Source: Pseudomonadota bacterium
Lineage (GTDB): Bacteria; Pseudomonadota; Gammaproteobacteria; Steroidobacterales; Steroidobacteraceae
Direction: 5' to 3'
NCBI GenBank assembly: GCA_021847105.1
Contig: JAJZUT010000007.1
Location: 1-64,000 of the forward strand
Length of the DNA: 64,000 nt
Part shown: piece after piece, positions 36,318-46,097 of the stretch
Position numbering within the stretch: the first letter of the stretch is position 1
Layout: each line of letters begins with the position of its first letter
The notes under the pieces: model-generated
What the model was told of the DNA's origin: nothing
Seen by the model: the letters and a program-made list of their open reading frames with translations, nothing else
Databases searched by the model: none
Translations under genes and position numbers: made by a program

Positions 36318-36772
36318 TCTGAGCACTGAATCTGGCGGCCCACCGCATTCATTTGTAGACTGCCGCTTTGGGAGTGATGCGTAACGGGCGGACCACATGG
36401 CGTGCGGGGACGGTATGGAACTGAAGCGCCAGTCACCGGCGCTTCTGCTGCGGGGGAAAGGACCTCACTAGGATGAGACATACGACCGCATGCCGTGCAA
36501 CCGTGGGCTCCCGGCCTGAGGGGGCGGAGGGTTTCGGGCCATCATGTCGCCCCGAATCTTCGCAACTGACACGCGAGACAGATTGTCTCGATGCCGGGCT
36601 TTCGCTTCTGCCCCCACATGTGCCGGTGCTCCGGGCTCAGGCGGTCCGAATACGCCACAGGCCTGATCGATGTGGCCGTAGAGAGCGCGACCATTGTCGG
36701 CATGGTACCCGCGTGGGTGCTCTAGATTTTCCCGTCAGTCTTCAAATGCTCTGAAGCTCAAAGTCGCGCTCC
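36318..36772. other. 455-bp region upstream of xrtA
   Basis: A 93-codon frame at 36473-36754 is Arg/Cys/His-rich and is not accepted as a gene. An 8-bp perfect inverted repeat (GAAGCGCC, 7 bases, GGCGCTTC; 36423-36445) has no T-run after it. I looked for a cyclic-di-GMP riboswitch pattern and did not find one. The xrtA promoter presumably lies here but is not obvious. Confidence 0.4.
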
Positions 36773-38332
36773 ATGCCTGAACTCCGCAAACAAGATGACG
36801 ACTCATTAGCGCAAGCCGGCCAATCGTCGCGGGAGCGCGGGCCGCTCCGCCTCCATGGCGATGCATGGCTCCCATTAGCGAGCATTCTCTGTCTGTTTGT
36901 TGCGGTGGGGACGCTGTATTGGCCCTCCGCGGTGGCGCTGGATTCCATCTGGCGCAGCACGATCGCCACTTACCAAGATGGATATCTGGTGCTCCTGGCA
37001 TCCCTGTGGCTAATTGTGCGCGATCGCAAGCGCTTGGCGGCGACGCCCGTCCAACCCACGCCGCCCGCACTACTTGCCGTGGCCACCCTCAGTCTGGCCT
37101 GGCTCTGGGCGTGGCGGGCCGCCATCCAGGAGCTGCACATGGAGCTGGTGCCGTTGCTGCTTTTCGCGGCCGTATGGGCCGCCCTGGGTCGGAAAATGGC
37201 CCGGCTCCTCGTCTTTCCGCTCGGCTTTCTGTACTTCGCCCTACCGATTTGGGACCATATCCGCCACCTGCTTCAGGCCCTGAGCGCACATGCGACCGCC
37301 GGCCTAGTCTGGATCACCGGACTGTCCGCCTACGTCCGTGGCGACTTCATTCACCTTCCGTGGGGAACGCTCCACATTGAGGGCGGCTGCAGCGGACTGA
37401 ACACTCTCATTGTTCTCTTGGCGCTGACGACACTTTACACGCACGTAAACGGAGTGTCATGGCGTCGACAACTCAAACTGTTATCGATCGCCACGATTCT
37501 CGCGCTGCTGGTCAATTGGCTCCGAATCTTCGTTATTACGGTCGTTGCCTACTATAGCGAGATGCGAAGCTCCCTCGTCGAGAACCACAAATGGTTCGGG
37601 TGGCTGTTATTCGTGCTCGCTTTTGCCGGATTTCTCCTCTGGATGGAACGAGCCGGTCCCCGCGACATCGCTCCAGCCCCGGTAGAGCCTGAGCGACCAC
37701 CCGACACGGGGCTTGGTGTACGACCCTTGCCCCTCGGTCTTACCTTGGCTGCACTCGGCTTTCTACCCTTGCTTTCCTACGGAATGGATCGGGTCCACTC
37801 GATCCATGCCGAATCCTCGCTCATGCGTATCGAATGGCCGATCGCCGTCGCACCCTGGAGCGGACCGCAACCCGAACGTTCGCTCACGTGGACGCCTCGA
37901 TTCGTCAATTCCAGCGGCGAGTCGCTCGTGGAGTACGCGACATCACAGGGGTTCGTACAGGCGTTCGCCGTGACCTACCGTATTCAGACGCAGGATCACA
38001 AGCTGCTGGGCTACCGAAATACCCTATTCAGCGGCGCCGCGCAGATGCACATCATTTCGCAGCGCACCGTCATGGCCTCGAAGGGTTCTTGGCGCGAGAC
38101 TCTACTCGCAGACCCTTCGGGACAGCGCGCTCTCATCTGGTCGCGAGTCCGCATCGGTATGGACCACTTCACCGACCCGCGCCTGGCGCAGATGTGGTAT
38201 GGGCTCGTCGCGCTAGTTCAACCGCCCCTGTCATCCCTGTTGGCGCTGCGCACGCCCTGTATTCCGACCTGTCGAGCCGCACAAGCGCGGCTGCGTTCAT
38301 TGAGTCCCTGGCTGCATCCCGCCTTCCGATAG
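36773..38332 (+). CDS. xrtA: Exosortase A fused to EpsI domain
   Basis: A 519-aa inner-membrane protein. The first ~290 residues hold eight or so membrane helices with the exosortase active-site residues: Cys206 in EGGCSGLNT, Arg251 in NWLRIF and His272 in ENHKWFGW. Residues from about 300 to the end form a periplasmic EpsI (DUF3485) domain (WPIAVAPWSGP, FAVTYRIQTQDHKLLGY). Exosortase is a transpeptidase-like protease that recognises the C-terminal PEP-CTERM signal on exported proteins. Its substrates here include the three PEP-CTERM proteins at 52.6-61.2 kb. It converges with the outer-membrane protein gene 23 bp away. Confidence 0.93.
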   Translation: MPELRKQDDDSLAQAGQSSRERGPLRLHGDAWLPLASILCLFVAVGTLYWPSAVALDSIWRSTIATYQDGYLVLLASLWLIVRDRKRLAATPVQPTPPALLAVATLSLAWLWAWRAAIQELHMELVPLLLFAAVWAALGRKMARLLVFPLGFLYFALPIWDHIRHLLQALSAHATAGLVWITGLSAYVRGDFIHLPWGTLHIEGGCSGLNTLIVLLALTTLYTHVNGVSWRRQLKLLSIATILALLVNWLRIFVITVVAYYSEMRSSLVENHKWFGWLLFVLAFAGFLLWMERAGPRDIAPAPVEPERPPDTGLGVRPLPLGLTLAALGFLPLLSYGMDRVHSIHAESSLMRIEWPIAVAPWSGPQPERSLTWTPRFVNSSGESLVEYATSQGFVQAFAVTYRIQTQDHKLLGYRNTLFSGAAQMHIISQRTVMASKGSWRETLLADPSGQRALIWSRVRIGMDHFTDPRLAQMWYGLVALVQPPLSSLLALRTPCIPTCRAAQARLRSLSPWLHPAFR

Positions 38333-38355
38333 CCAGATCGCCCAGGCACTCCCGC

Positions 38356-39789
38356 TCAATATCCAGTTCCGCCCATTCCCGACATCGCTCCCAACGACGG
38401 CTGAACGCCCCGCGCGCCGAATAGATCGTAGGTCACGTAAATACCCACCCGATCGTCCGCATAGCTTCCAGTGGAAAAGGTCGAGATTCCCGTCGAGCCA
38501 CTCTGCTGGATTCGCTGCACGTAGAATGAGATGGCCGTGCGCATGAAATGCTTCGACACGGACAGCTGCAGCAACACTCTGCGCGTTGAGGCGTGTAAAT
38601 TCGAGTAGTCGTCCCTATAAAATCCGGCTCGGAACTGTGCGTTCACCGTCGGGCGAACCTGCCTGCCGAGCGTCAGCCCTGCCGCCTCCTCCAAATAATT
38701 GTATTGCGTGCTGGCGCCGCTCTGATTGAACAATGTCTGCGAAGCCGATCCGTAGAGAGACAATCGGGTTCGTGCTCGTCTGAAGTTCCACCCCAGGGAG
38801 CCCGAACGCACATTGTACGGCTGCGCGGTCGCATAGCTCGCATTCAGGAACGAACCGGTCTGCAACGCCGTCAGGGATTGCGGCGAATTCGCGGACGCAC
38901 CCTGTGCGGTAAAGGCCGACTGTGCGTGTAAATAAACTTCTGAATACGGCGAGACTCTTCGTGTCAGCTCTACCGCATACAGCGGCTCACCGTGGCTCCC
39001 ACCCCCTGTGTAGACGAGTTCGTCGTACCCTGCGCGCAGCAGAATGGTGGTCCGTGCAAATTTCGCATGGTAAGTCAGCGAACCTTGGCGGATGTCGTAA
39101 TTGGGAACGACCGTTCCAAGCTGACTCTGCAGAGTTGCCCGATCCGTATACGCCGTATGTGCGTCGCTTGCCTGTATCGCCAGCGCCGACGCACCTGAAA
39201 TCGCGTGCGAGAATTCAATGCCACCTTGGTATGTTTGCGAATCGAAGGGCGAGCGCTGATACGTGATGCGCGAATATGCCCCAAACACCGTCAGTCGATT
39301 ATCCAGCCCGAAGTGCAGGTTCAGGAACGGGCCGGTGGAAACGTTGTTGATCGTTTCGAGGTTTTGCGGCGTCAATCCCGCGAGCGGGTCGCTGCTTGCC
39401 TCGCCGAACGTGTCCTGTAGCTGCCACTGCAGCGGATCGGACTGCCGACCCCAAATGGCACTGCCGTTAAATTGGCCGAGGAAGCTCCCACTGAAGGAAC
39501 CGCGAAGATATTGGAGCCGCTGAACGTTGCCGAGCAGGTTGACGCTGAGTCTCCCTCTGCGGACGTAATCCGCGTCGAGGCCTGCGGTGGCAATTCCATC
39601 GCCAATCTTCTGATTGTTGGTGAGCAGGGCATTATCCGTGTACGCCAGCCCGGCCAGGAAATCAACATATCCGGTAGCTATGGGCGCAGCAGTCGATCCC
39701 GATGAAATCACCGGTTGCGCCTGCGCCACGCTCGGCAGAACGGCTAGAAGAGGAATAAGCAGTGGGCTCGCTGATTTGTTCATTTTCAT
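38356..39789 (-). CDS. XrtA-associated outer-membrane beta-barrel protein (TIGR03016-like)
   Basis: A 477-aa protein with a signal peptide (cleavage after SVAQA, about residue 24) and a long sequence of alternating, aromatic-capped amphipathic strands (LSVNLLGNVQRLQYL, LTVFGAYSRITYQ, ISFYVQRIQ). This is characteristic of a beta-barrel. Length and position next to the kinase, chain-length and export genes match the uncharacterised PEP-CTERM-system outer-membrane family, which probably helps polysaccharide cross the outer membrane. It is the last gene of the export operon. Confidence 0.78.
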   Translation of the reverse strand: MKMNKSASPLLIPLLAVLPSVAQAQPVISSGSTAAPIATGYVDFLAGLAYTDNALLTNNQKIGDGIATAGLDADYVRRGRLSVNLLGNVQRLQYLRGSFSGSFLGQFNGSAIWGRQSDPLQWQLQDTFGEASSDPLAGLTPQNLETINNVSTGPFLNLHFGLDNRLTVFGAYSRITYQRSPFDSQTYQGGIEFSHAISGASALAIQASDAHTAYTDRATLQSQLGTVVPNYDIRQGSLTYHAKFARTTILLRAGYDELVYTGGGSHGEPLYAVELTRRVSPYSEVYLHAQSAFTAQGASANSPQSLTALQTGSFLNASYATAQPYNVRSGSLGWNFRRARTRLSLYGSASQTLFNQSGASTQYNYLEEAAGLTLGRQVRPTVNAQFRAGFYRDDYSNLHASTRRVLLQLSVSKHFMRTAISFYVQRIQQSGSTGISTFSTGSYADDRVGIYVTYDLFGARGVQPSLGAMSGMGGTGY

Positions 39790-39863
39790 TCTGTAAAGCC
39801 GCGCTCATGAGTCCAGCGCCTTGCACGACGTCAGTCGCGATACCGCTTTCCGTTCGGTCAGCG

Positions 39864-40760
39864 TTATCCACTCACATCGGATCCTGCTCGCTCGGTACCG
39901 TAACCATAATAATAGTACTCGGAAGTCACCGAGCGCATGCTCTGGTTAAGCACGAGCGACAGCGCCGGATGCCCCTCCAGGGTCTTCAGAGCGTCAATCA
40001 ACACGGGTTGCGGCGTGGATTCCGCGCGGACGACGACCACGATCTGACCGGCCACGTGTGCCAAGGCCGAAGACTCCGTAGTCTGCAGCAACGGGGGAGA
40101 GTCCAGAACAACAATTCGACGGGAATCGTTGCGCCCCAACTCCTGGGCCAGCCTGTCCATGCTGGTGCTGGACAGGAGCTCTGTTGCATCATCGCCGGCG
40201 GTACCAGCTGAGAGCACCGACAGAGTCGGAAAATCCGTTGGGTGAATCAGAGATTCCACATCGAGGTCCGGCTGCCGAAGCGCATCGAGCAGGCCCCTCG
40301 CTTCGCCGAGTCCCAGAAGGTTGCTGAGCTGAGGCTTGGCGACGTCCGCATCGACGAGCAGGACCCGAACGTCCTTTTCGCGCGCCATGCTGAACGCGAG
40401 GTTGACGGCCGTGAACGTCTTCCCTTCCCCAGCCATGGCGCTCGCGATCATGATCAGATAGCCCCTGGGAAGGCGAGGGCCCTCGCGACCAATCGCCGCG
40501 TTGATCAGCGGTCGCTTGATCTTGCGATATTGGCGAGTGAGCAGCTGTGCGTCCTGTTCCGCCGGCATCAATCCGGCAGAGCGCAACGTCCCTCGCTCCA
40601 CAGTGATGATGGCTCCTCGTGCACATGCTGGCGAGGCGGGCTCAGCGGTTGCATCTGCGGTCTCGTGATGAGCACTCGGCGATGGAATGTTTCCTGCTAC
40701 CTCACCCGCTCGCTGCTGTGACTCCTGCAGCTTGCGGATCGTCTTTTCGACGACGCTCAT
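39864..40760 (-). CDS. XrtA-associated tyrosine autokinase (BY-kinase)
   Basis: 298 aa from ATG 40760, whose ATGA overlaps the chain-length gene stop; longer frames upstream are not needed. Walker A is SAMAGEGKTFTAVNLA, Walker A' is VLLVDADVAKP and Walker B is IVVLDSPPLL. The C-terminus has a tyrosine cluster (EYYYYGYG) where BY-kinases autophosphorylate. It is the cytoplasmic ATPase partner of the Wzz-like protein encoded just upstream, controlling chain length and export by phosphorylation cycles. The phosphatase counterpart may be the C-terminal half of the ATP-grasp fusion at 34.6-36.3 kb. Confidence 0.9.
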   Translation of the reverse strand: MSVVEKTIRKLQESQQRAGEVAGNIPSPSAHHETADATAEPASPACARGAIITVERGTLRSAGLMPAEQDAQLLTRQYRKIKRPLINAAIGREGPRLPRGYLIMIASAMAGEGKTFTAVNLAFSMAREKDVRVLLVDADVAKPQLSNLLGLGEARGLLDALRQPDLDVESLIHPTDFPTLSVLSAGTAGDDATELLSSTSMDRLAQELGRNDSRRIVVLDSPPLLQTTESSALAHVAGQIVVVVRAESTPQPVLIDALKTLEGHPALSLVLNQSMRSVTSEYYYYGYGTERAGSDVSG

Positions 40761-42370
40761 GTGCGAAGTTCCCCTATCCAGTGGGCGATGTGAATGTTCA
40801 GTACGAGTACCGTGACGCCGAGCAGCACCAAGCCCGCTGTCGCGCACGAATAAATCAACAGATCATGCCGGCGTTGGCTGAGGCGCTTTTGCGCACCAGC
40901 CATGCTCACAGAGCCGAGCACCGTCAGCCCCGTTACCACGCCAAGTTGCCGGTCACTCACGAACACCGGCTTCAATTGGTTGAGCAGGTACCCCGTTCCA
41001 AGTCCGGCACCGAGCGCCACGATCAACACGCCGATGATGAGCAGCGGTCGATGCGGCGAAACGGGTTTAAACGGCGCCGTGGGCGGATCAATAACCTGGA
41101 ATTTCACCGTGCCGGTCGAGGCGGCCTGCTGACTGAGACGCGTGCTGTCGAGGCGTGCCAGCAATGCGTTGTACTGCGTCTTCGTCACAGTGTAATTGCG
41201 GGTCAGACGCGCGAATTCCGCCTGTACCTCCGGGGCACTTCTCACCTCTGAGCGCAATTTTGCGACGGATTGTTCGCGATCGGCAATCTGCTGGCGAATG
41301 GAGGCGATCTGCACCTGCTGCGCGTTGAACTGCTCCTGCAACCGCTGGAATACCGGATTTGCGGCGAGTCCCAATGCCGAGGCGGCACCCACATCCCCCT
41401 TCTGAGCCGCTTTCATCTGTTGCTGCTCGCGCACCTTGAGTGCGCTGATGGTTGCGCGCAGGGCGATGACATCGGGGTACCTGTCGGTGTACTTCAGCAG
41501 CATCTGATCCAAGCGCTGCTGGTCCTGCTGGATCTGCTGCTCCGTATCGAGGGCTGCGCTGCCCATGGGCACCGTGCTCGGCGCCGCCGTGAACTGCTGA
41601 CCTGAGCGCATCTCTGCGGCAATCGCATCGCGTTCGCGCTCCGCGACGTAGAGGTTTTCCTTCAATTGAGTCAGCTGATGGTCATCCGACTGCAAGCGCG
41701 CGAAGTAATCGCCTTGCTCGTTAGGCAGCAAGCCGATGTTGCGCCGTTTAAAGGCTGCCAGCTGCTGCTCGATGTCGGTGAGCTTTGCGCCGTACTCGGT
41801 GATCTGCTGCTGGAGGAACTGCAGGGCCTGCTGCGAGCCCTGGTGATTGTCAAAGAGCGTGCCCTCCACGAACGTATTGAGCAGCTTATCGACCACCTGC
41901 ACGGCGCGATCTCGGTTCACATCCTTGTAGTTGATGGTGAACAGAGCCGCCGAGCCATCCCGCGAGGAAAGCTGGCCCTCGATACTGAGATTCTGGCGCA
42001 TGGTCTCGATGACGTTCTGCCGCTGCTGCGCGGTAATCGCCCCGGCCATGAGATTGGTGGCATTGGCCACGCGCTGCAATTCGGGAATACCGAGGATCGC
42101 ATCGCGGACCCGCTCGATCTGATTCTCAGCGTTATCACTGAGAGCGATGCCCTGGGTTGCCTTCGTCAGGGTGGTGCCGGTATCGACGAATACCCGAGCC
42201 GTGGCCTGGTATTTCGTCGGAATCAAGAACAGCGCCGTCCAGAGCACGAGGGCGACGCACCATGCCGTCAACATCGCTACTTTCTTGAAGCGCCAGGCTC
42301 CGCGTAGCTGATCGAGCACCTCATCGACCACCGCATGCATCGGCGCTTTTTGAGCTTCCACGACTGGCAC
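40757..42370 (-). CDS. XrtA-associated polysaccharide chain-length determinant (Wzz/PCP type)
   Basis: Up to 537 aa. GTG 42370 lies immediately after the export gene's stop; ATG 42340 is a plausible alternative. One membrane helix lies near residue 40 (AWCVALVLWTALFLI) and another near 445 (LLIIGVLIVALGAGLG). The long periplasmic region between them is coiled-coil rich (QQALQFLQQQITEYGAKLTDIEQQLAAF region, split over several heptads). PPTAPFKPVSP precedes the second helix, as in Wzz proteins. It sets polysaccharide length together with the tyrosine kinase. The length matches the PEP-CTERM chain-length family (TIGR03007). Confidence 0.9.
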   Translation of the reverse strand: MPVVEAQKAPMHAVVDEVLDQLRGAWRFKKVAMLTAWCVALVLWTALFLIPTKYQATARVFVDTGTTLTKATQGIALSDNAENQIERVRDAILGIPELQRVANATNLMAGAITAQQRQNVIETMRQNLSIEGQLSSRDGSAALFTINYKDVNRDRAVQVVDKLLNTFVEGTLFDNHQGSQQALQFLQQQITEYGAKLTDIEQQLAAFKRRNIGLLPNEQGDYFARLQSDDHQLTQLKENLYVAERERDAIAAEMRSGQQFTAAPSTVPMGSAALDTEQQIQQDQQRLDQMLLKYTDRYPDVIALRATISALKVREQQQMKAAQKGDVGAASALGLAANPVFQRLQEQFNAQQVQIASIRQQIADREQSVAKLRSEVRSAPEVQAEFARLTRNYTVTKTQYNALLARLDSTRLSQQAASTGTVKFQVIDPPTAPFKPVSPHRPLLIIGVLIVALGAGLGTGYLLNQLKPVFVSDRQLGVVTGLTVLGSVSMAGAQKRLSQRRHDLLIYSCATAGLVLLGVTVLVLNIHIAHWIGELRT

Positions 42371-43009
42371 CTAGAAGATCGACTCGGGTACAACCAGCAC
42401 ATCGCCCGGCTTGACGGGCAGATTCTGCGAGAGATCCCCGTCATTGAGTAAATTCGACAGGCGAACGTGGACGGCTTCCACGCGACCGTCAACCTTCCGC
42501 TCAAGCTTGGCGCTGTTGCCCGCCGCATAGGGGGTGAGTCCCCCGGCGGCCAGCACGACGTCGAGCACCGTCATGCCTTCGTGGTACGGCAGTGATTCCG
42601 GATGCACGACCTGGCCAATGACCTGCACTTGACTCATCACCCCCAACGCCTGGGAGACGATCACCGTGACGTGTGGACTGCGTATGTACTCGCTGAGCGC
42701 CTTGTCGAGAGCGTGCGCGAGCTGCACGGGCGTCTTGCCGGCAGCGACGATATTGGAGATTAGCGGTGTCGAAATGCGGCCGTCCGGTCTCACCGGCACC
42801 GCCTTCTGGGAGAGGTCTGGGTTCTGCCATACGAAGATGTCGAGCACATCTCCGGGTCCAATCACGTAGTTCTTGTTCCGATCGGTACTCGAGGTCGCGG
42901 ACCGCGCGTTCAACTGAGGCCCGCCCGCCAAGGCTGGCGCGCTCCAAAGCCCGAGCGCCAGCGCCACACCGGCGAGCGCCATCCCGATCCAGAAATTGAA
43001 CTTAATCAT
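42371..43009 (-). CDS. XrtA-associated polysaccharide export protein (Wza-like)
   Basis: A 212-aa protein with a signal peptide ending SAPALA. The polysaccharide export (Poly_export) domain starts IGPGDVLDIFVWQNPDLS, followed by PVRPDGRISTPLI. A SLBB-like region follows (VQVIGQVVHP and a MTVLDVVLAAGGLTPYA stretch). It forms or joins the periplasmic/outer-membrane export channel. There is no lipobox cysteine. It is the first gene of the operon export - chain length - kinase - outer-membrane protein. Confidence 0.9.
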   Translation of the reverse strand: MIKFNFWIGMALAGVALALGLWSAPALAGGPQLNARSATSSTDRNKNYVIGPGDVLDIFVWQNPDLSQKAVPVRPDGRISTPLISNIVAAGKTPVQLAHALDKALSEYIRSPHVTVIVSQALGVMSQVQVIGQVVHPESLPYHEGMTVLDVVLAAGGLTPYAAGNSAKLERKVDGRVEAVHVRLSNLLNDGDLSQNLPVKPGDVLVVPESIF

Positions 43010-43067
43010 ACAATTAGTGTACCGGAAAACCGACTTCTGAACTGTGGCGGTCGTCTCACGGGAGGCC

Positions 43068-45863
43068 TCAGCCCTGCAGCCGTGCGAGAAATCGTTGTGC
43101 GGCCTGGCGATTCGTAAACGGAACAGACCCGGCCAGGATTCTCTGCAGAATCGTCCGGGCCTCGCTCACCTGCCCGGTCTTCGCCAGAACATAAGCGTAG
43201 TGGTATTGAAGATCCGGATTGCCCGTGTCGAGCTGGGTGGCGCGCCGAAGATAGGGGACAGCCTGAGCATTATGACCGCCACGGGCGAGAATCCACCCCA
43301 GGGTGTCATTGATGCTGGCGGATTTTGGCGCCAGACGGAAAGCACGTTGCGCCAGCGGTAAGGCCCGCGGATCACCGATCCGGCTCATCGCCCATGCCGC
43401 ATTATTCAGTGCCACGACGTTTTCGGGCGCCTGCGCGAGCACGGCCGTGAATTCCTTCACCGCCAGCGCGTCCTGATGCGCGATCAACAGATCGAAATTT
43501 GCCAGCACTTCCCGCACGCGCCAGTCTCCCGGCTCGCGGGCGAGCCAGCTCTGCAGCACCCGCTGGGGTGCCGGCGCGTGGGCCGCCTGCTGGGCTTGGA
43601 ACAGCTTCACGGCCGCCGCCCCGCTCGGACGCAAGCGCAGCGCCGCAGCGAAATCGCGCGCCGCCGCTGCCGGCTGGTGCATCGCCATCTCCAGATTGCC
43701 ACGCAACGCCAGCGGACCGGGCGCGTTGCGCTCCCGCTCGATCAGCGCATCCACACGTTGCATTGCGGCCTGGCCATTGCCCTGACGCAAATCGATCAAC
43801 GCCAAGCCGCCCACGACCGGCAACCAATGCGGTCGGATGCGTTTGGCCTGTTCGAGCGAGTCCCTGGCCGCCAATGATTGATTCAGCGCCAATTGGGCCT
43901 GGGCGCGACGCAGCCAGTAATTGGCGTTGTTCGGTGCCATGTGCGTAGCAAGGGCAAACCGAGCGAGCGCACCGCTAAACTCGTTCGCCTGCATGAGCAG
44001 CGTGCCTGCGGCCGCGACCAATTGCACATTATTGGGCTGCGCGGCAATGGCGTGATCCAGAGCCGCATCCGCTGCCTGCAGATCACCCTGCGCGAGAGCG
44101 ACGCGGGCCAGCGCGAAGCCCAACGCCGGTCCGGCGTGCGCCCCAGCCGCCTGCAGGACTTGGCGCGCCTGCACAAAGGAACGCGTCCTGAGCAGCGCCC
44201 CTGCAAGAGCGAAGCGCAGCGCCAGTACGCCCGGCTGGCGCTCCAACGCGCTCTGGAGCCTGTGCTGCGCCGCGGCCACGTCGCCGGTGGTTTCTTCAAC
44301 GTGTGCAAGATCGATCAGCACCGCCGTATTGTGAGGGTCGACGGCATGTGCCTTGAGTAGCAACGTGTGCGCCTGAGCCGGATCGCCAGCACCGGCAAAA
44401 AAAGCAGCCGCCAGCGCCAGCACGCCACTATTCTTCGGTGCCGCCGCGAGGAGGCGCTGAACCTGCGAACGCGCCGCCACGGGGCCGCGCACAGCCTGCA
44501 GCGCAGTGATGAGTAAGCCGTCGCGCTGCAGATCAGCAGTATCGGTATCCTTCTGCAGCAGTGCGAGCGCCTTGCCGTCTTGGCCCGCAGCGAGATAGGC
44601 GCGCGCAAGATTCAGCTGCGCGCCCCGATCGGTCGGGTGTTGCTGCACTGCGCGCTGCAGTGCATCGAGCAACGCATGGCTGTTGCCGGAGAGCCGAGCC
44701 GCCCGACCGTACAGCGCCAGCAGCTGAGGATCGAGGACCTGGTCACCGAGCGCAGGCGTCAGGACACTGAGCGCCTCCTGCGGCTCACCGAGTTTCAGTT
44801 GGACACTTGCAAGCAGTTTGCGGGCTGCGATGTCATTCGGAGCCAACTGCAGTGCCGTCTGAAGTTGCTGCTTGGCCTGCTCTGGACTGCCCTGCCGTAG
44901 AAACGCAGCGCCCAGCAGGACTCGCGCCTGTACGAATTCGGGAGCGATGCTCACCACTCGCTGCAGTTCATCAACCCCCCGCGGCAAATTGCCACGGGCC
45001 AAATGAATGCGGGCCGCCAGCAGCAAGGTCTGCGGGGCGTGCGGGGCCAAGTGTGCCAGAGCGGTCTGACTCTTGGCTGCGGCCGGAATCTTCCCCAGTG
45101 CCAGCTGCGCATCCGTCAGTGTCACGAGCGCATCGAAGCGATGCGCCACCGGCTCATTGGGCGCCATGAGCGCCAGAGCGCTGATCAGTTCGCTCTCGCT
45201 GGCCGGAAAATCACCCAGAACCGCCTCGATCCTCCCCATTAACAAGTGAGGCTCAGCAGACTTCGGGTCACTGTGCTCCGCGCGGCGCAGCTGTCGGAGC
45301 GCCTGATCCATCTGCCCCTCCTGCGCCAGTGCTTCGGCGAACACGATTCGTGCCCGCACGAGTTGCGGTTGCTGCGCAAGCAGTGGCCTCAGCAGGCTGA
45401 CGGCCTGGGCGGGCTGCCCTGCTTCAAGTTGCGCGCGCGCGGCCCACAGCGAGCGCTCCAGCGCGGGTAACTGCAGGGTATGGTGACTGAGGGCCGTAAG
45501 CAGCGGCTGAGGCTGGCCGGTCGCCAACCACGTTCGCGCGCGCAATGCATCGACCTGCGGTCCCTTCGCGCCCGCCGCAACGGCATGCTGCAGCGCCGAA
45601 CGGGCGCCATTTGGATCTGCCGCATCCAGAGACAGCTGTACCAGCAGCAGCCACGCCTTGGCATTGCCGGGCTCCTTCTGCACTGCGGTACGCAGATCGA
45701 ATGCCGCGCGCGACCACTCGCCCGCCCGCATTTCCCGTTCGGCGCGGTGAATCCGGAATTGCGGCGTCAGCAACACCCCGCACCCCGTCAGCGTCAATGC
45801 CGCAATCCCAAGGACCATGCAAATGCCGGCCCTGGGGATCCTGATGACTCGCGACCGCATCAT
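43068..45863 (-). CDS. prsT: PEP-CTERM system TPR-repeat lipoprotein PrsT
   Basis: A 931-aa lipoprotein with lipobox LTLTGC (Cys28), then tandem tetratricopeptide repeats over essentially its whole length. The repeats carry the usual A/G/P pattern (for example AKAWLLLVQLSLDAADPNGA, VVALNNAAWAMSRIGDP). Length and repeat layout match the PrsT family (TIGR02917) that marks exosortase A genomes. It is expected on the periplasmic side as a scaffold for EPS assembly or PEP-CTERM proteins. It lies between the export operon and prsR on the same strand, with 235 bp to prsR. Confidence 0.92.
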   Translation of the reverse strand: MMRSRVIRIPRAGICMVLGIAALTLTGCGVLLTPQFRIHRAEREMRAGEWSRAAFDLRTAVQKEPGNAKAWLLLVQLSLDAADPNGARSALQHAVAAGAKGPQVDALRARTWLATGQPQPLLTALSHHTLQLPALERSLWAARAQLEAGQPAQAVSLLRPLLAQQPQLVRARIVFAEALAQEGQMDQALRQLRRAEHSDPKSAEPHLLMGRIEAVLGDFPASESELISALALMAPNEPVAHRFDALVTLTDAQLALGKIPAAAKSQTALAHLAPHAPQTLLLAARIHLARGNLPRGVDELQRVVSIAPEFVQARVLLGAAFLRQGSPEQAKQQLQTALQLAPNDIAARKLLASVQLKLGEPQEALSVLTPALGDQVLDPQLLALYGRAARLSGNSHALLDALQRAVQQHPTDRGAQLNLARAYLAAGQDGKALALLQKDTDTADLQRDGLLITALQAVRGPVAARSQVQRLLAAAPKNSGVLALAAAFFAGAGDPAQAHTLLLKAHAVDPHNTAVLIDLAHVEETTGDVAAAQHRLQSALERQPGVLALRFALAGALLRTRSFVQARQVLQAAGAHAGPALGFALARVALAQGDLQAADAALDHAIAAQPNNVQLVAAAGTLLMQANEFSGALARFALATHMAPNNANYWLRRAQAQLALNQSLAARDSLEQAKRIRPHWLPVVGGLALIDLRQGNGQAAMQRVDALIERERNAPGPLALRGNLEMAMHQPAAAARDFAAALRLRPSGAAAVKLFQAQQAAHAPAPQRVLQSWLAREPGDWRVREVLANFDLLIAHQDALAVKEFTAVLAQAPENVVALNNAAWAMSRIGDPRALPLAQRAFRLAPKSASINDTLGWILARGGHNAQAVPYLRRATQLDTGNPDLQYHYAYVLAKTGQVSEARTILQRILAGSVPFTNRQAAQRFLARLQG

Positions 45864-46097
45864 TCGACCCTCGCCTTCAGCTTAATCAACGACTTGGTTA
45901 CCAAACACGTCCGCCACCAGCGTCCGGTATCGCATTGTCTCCGCCCGCAACCGGAGATGCCCACCTCGAGTGCAGCAAGGATACTGGGCGGCTGACCACG
46001 CTCGCAATCATGGGCTTACAATCAACGGGCCGGAACACGCGCCGCGCGGTTTTGCCCGTTCTCCTGCGGGGCGCGGCGCTGGCAACAAGTTCCCCTC

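Noticed and set aside
36423..36445. Hairpin before xrtA considered as a riboswitch or terminator
   Set aside because: No T-run follows it and the conserved core of cyclic-di-GMP riboswitches is absent. It is a simple 8-bp inverted repeat.
36473..36754. 93-codon frame upstream of xrtA
   Set aside because: Arg/Cys/His-rich, no family, weak initiation context; treated as leader DNA.
46039..46079. 9-bp GC-rich inverted repeat (GCGCCGCGC / GCGCGGCGC) downstream of prsR
   Set aside because: The 23-base loop and lack of a T-run on either strand make a terminator assignment weak.
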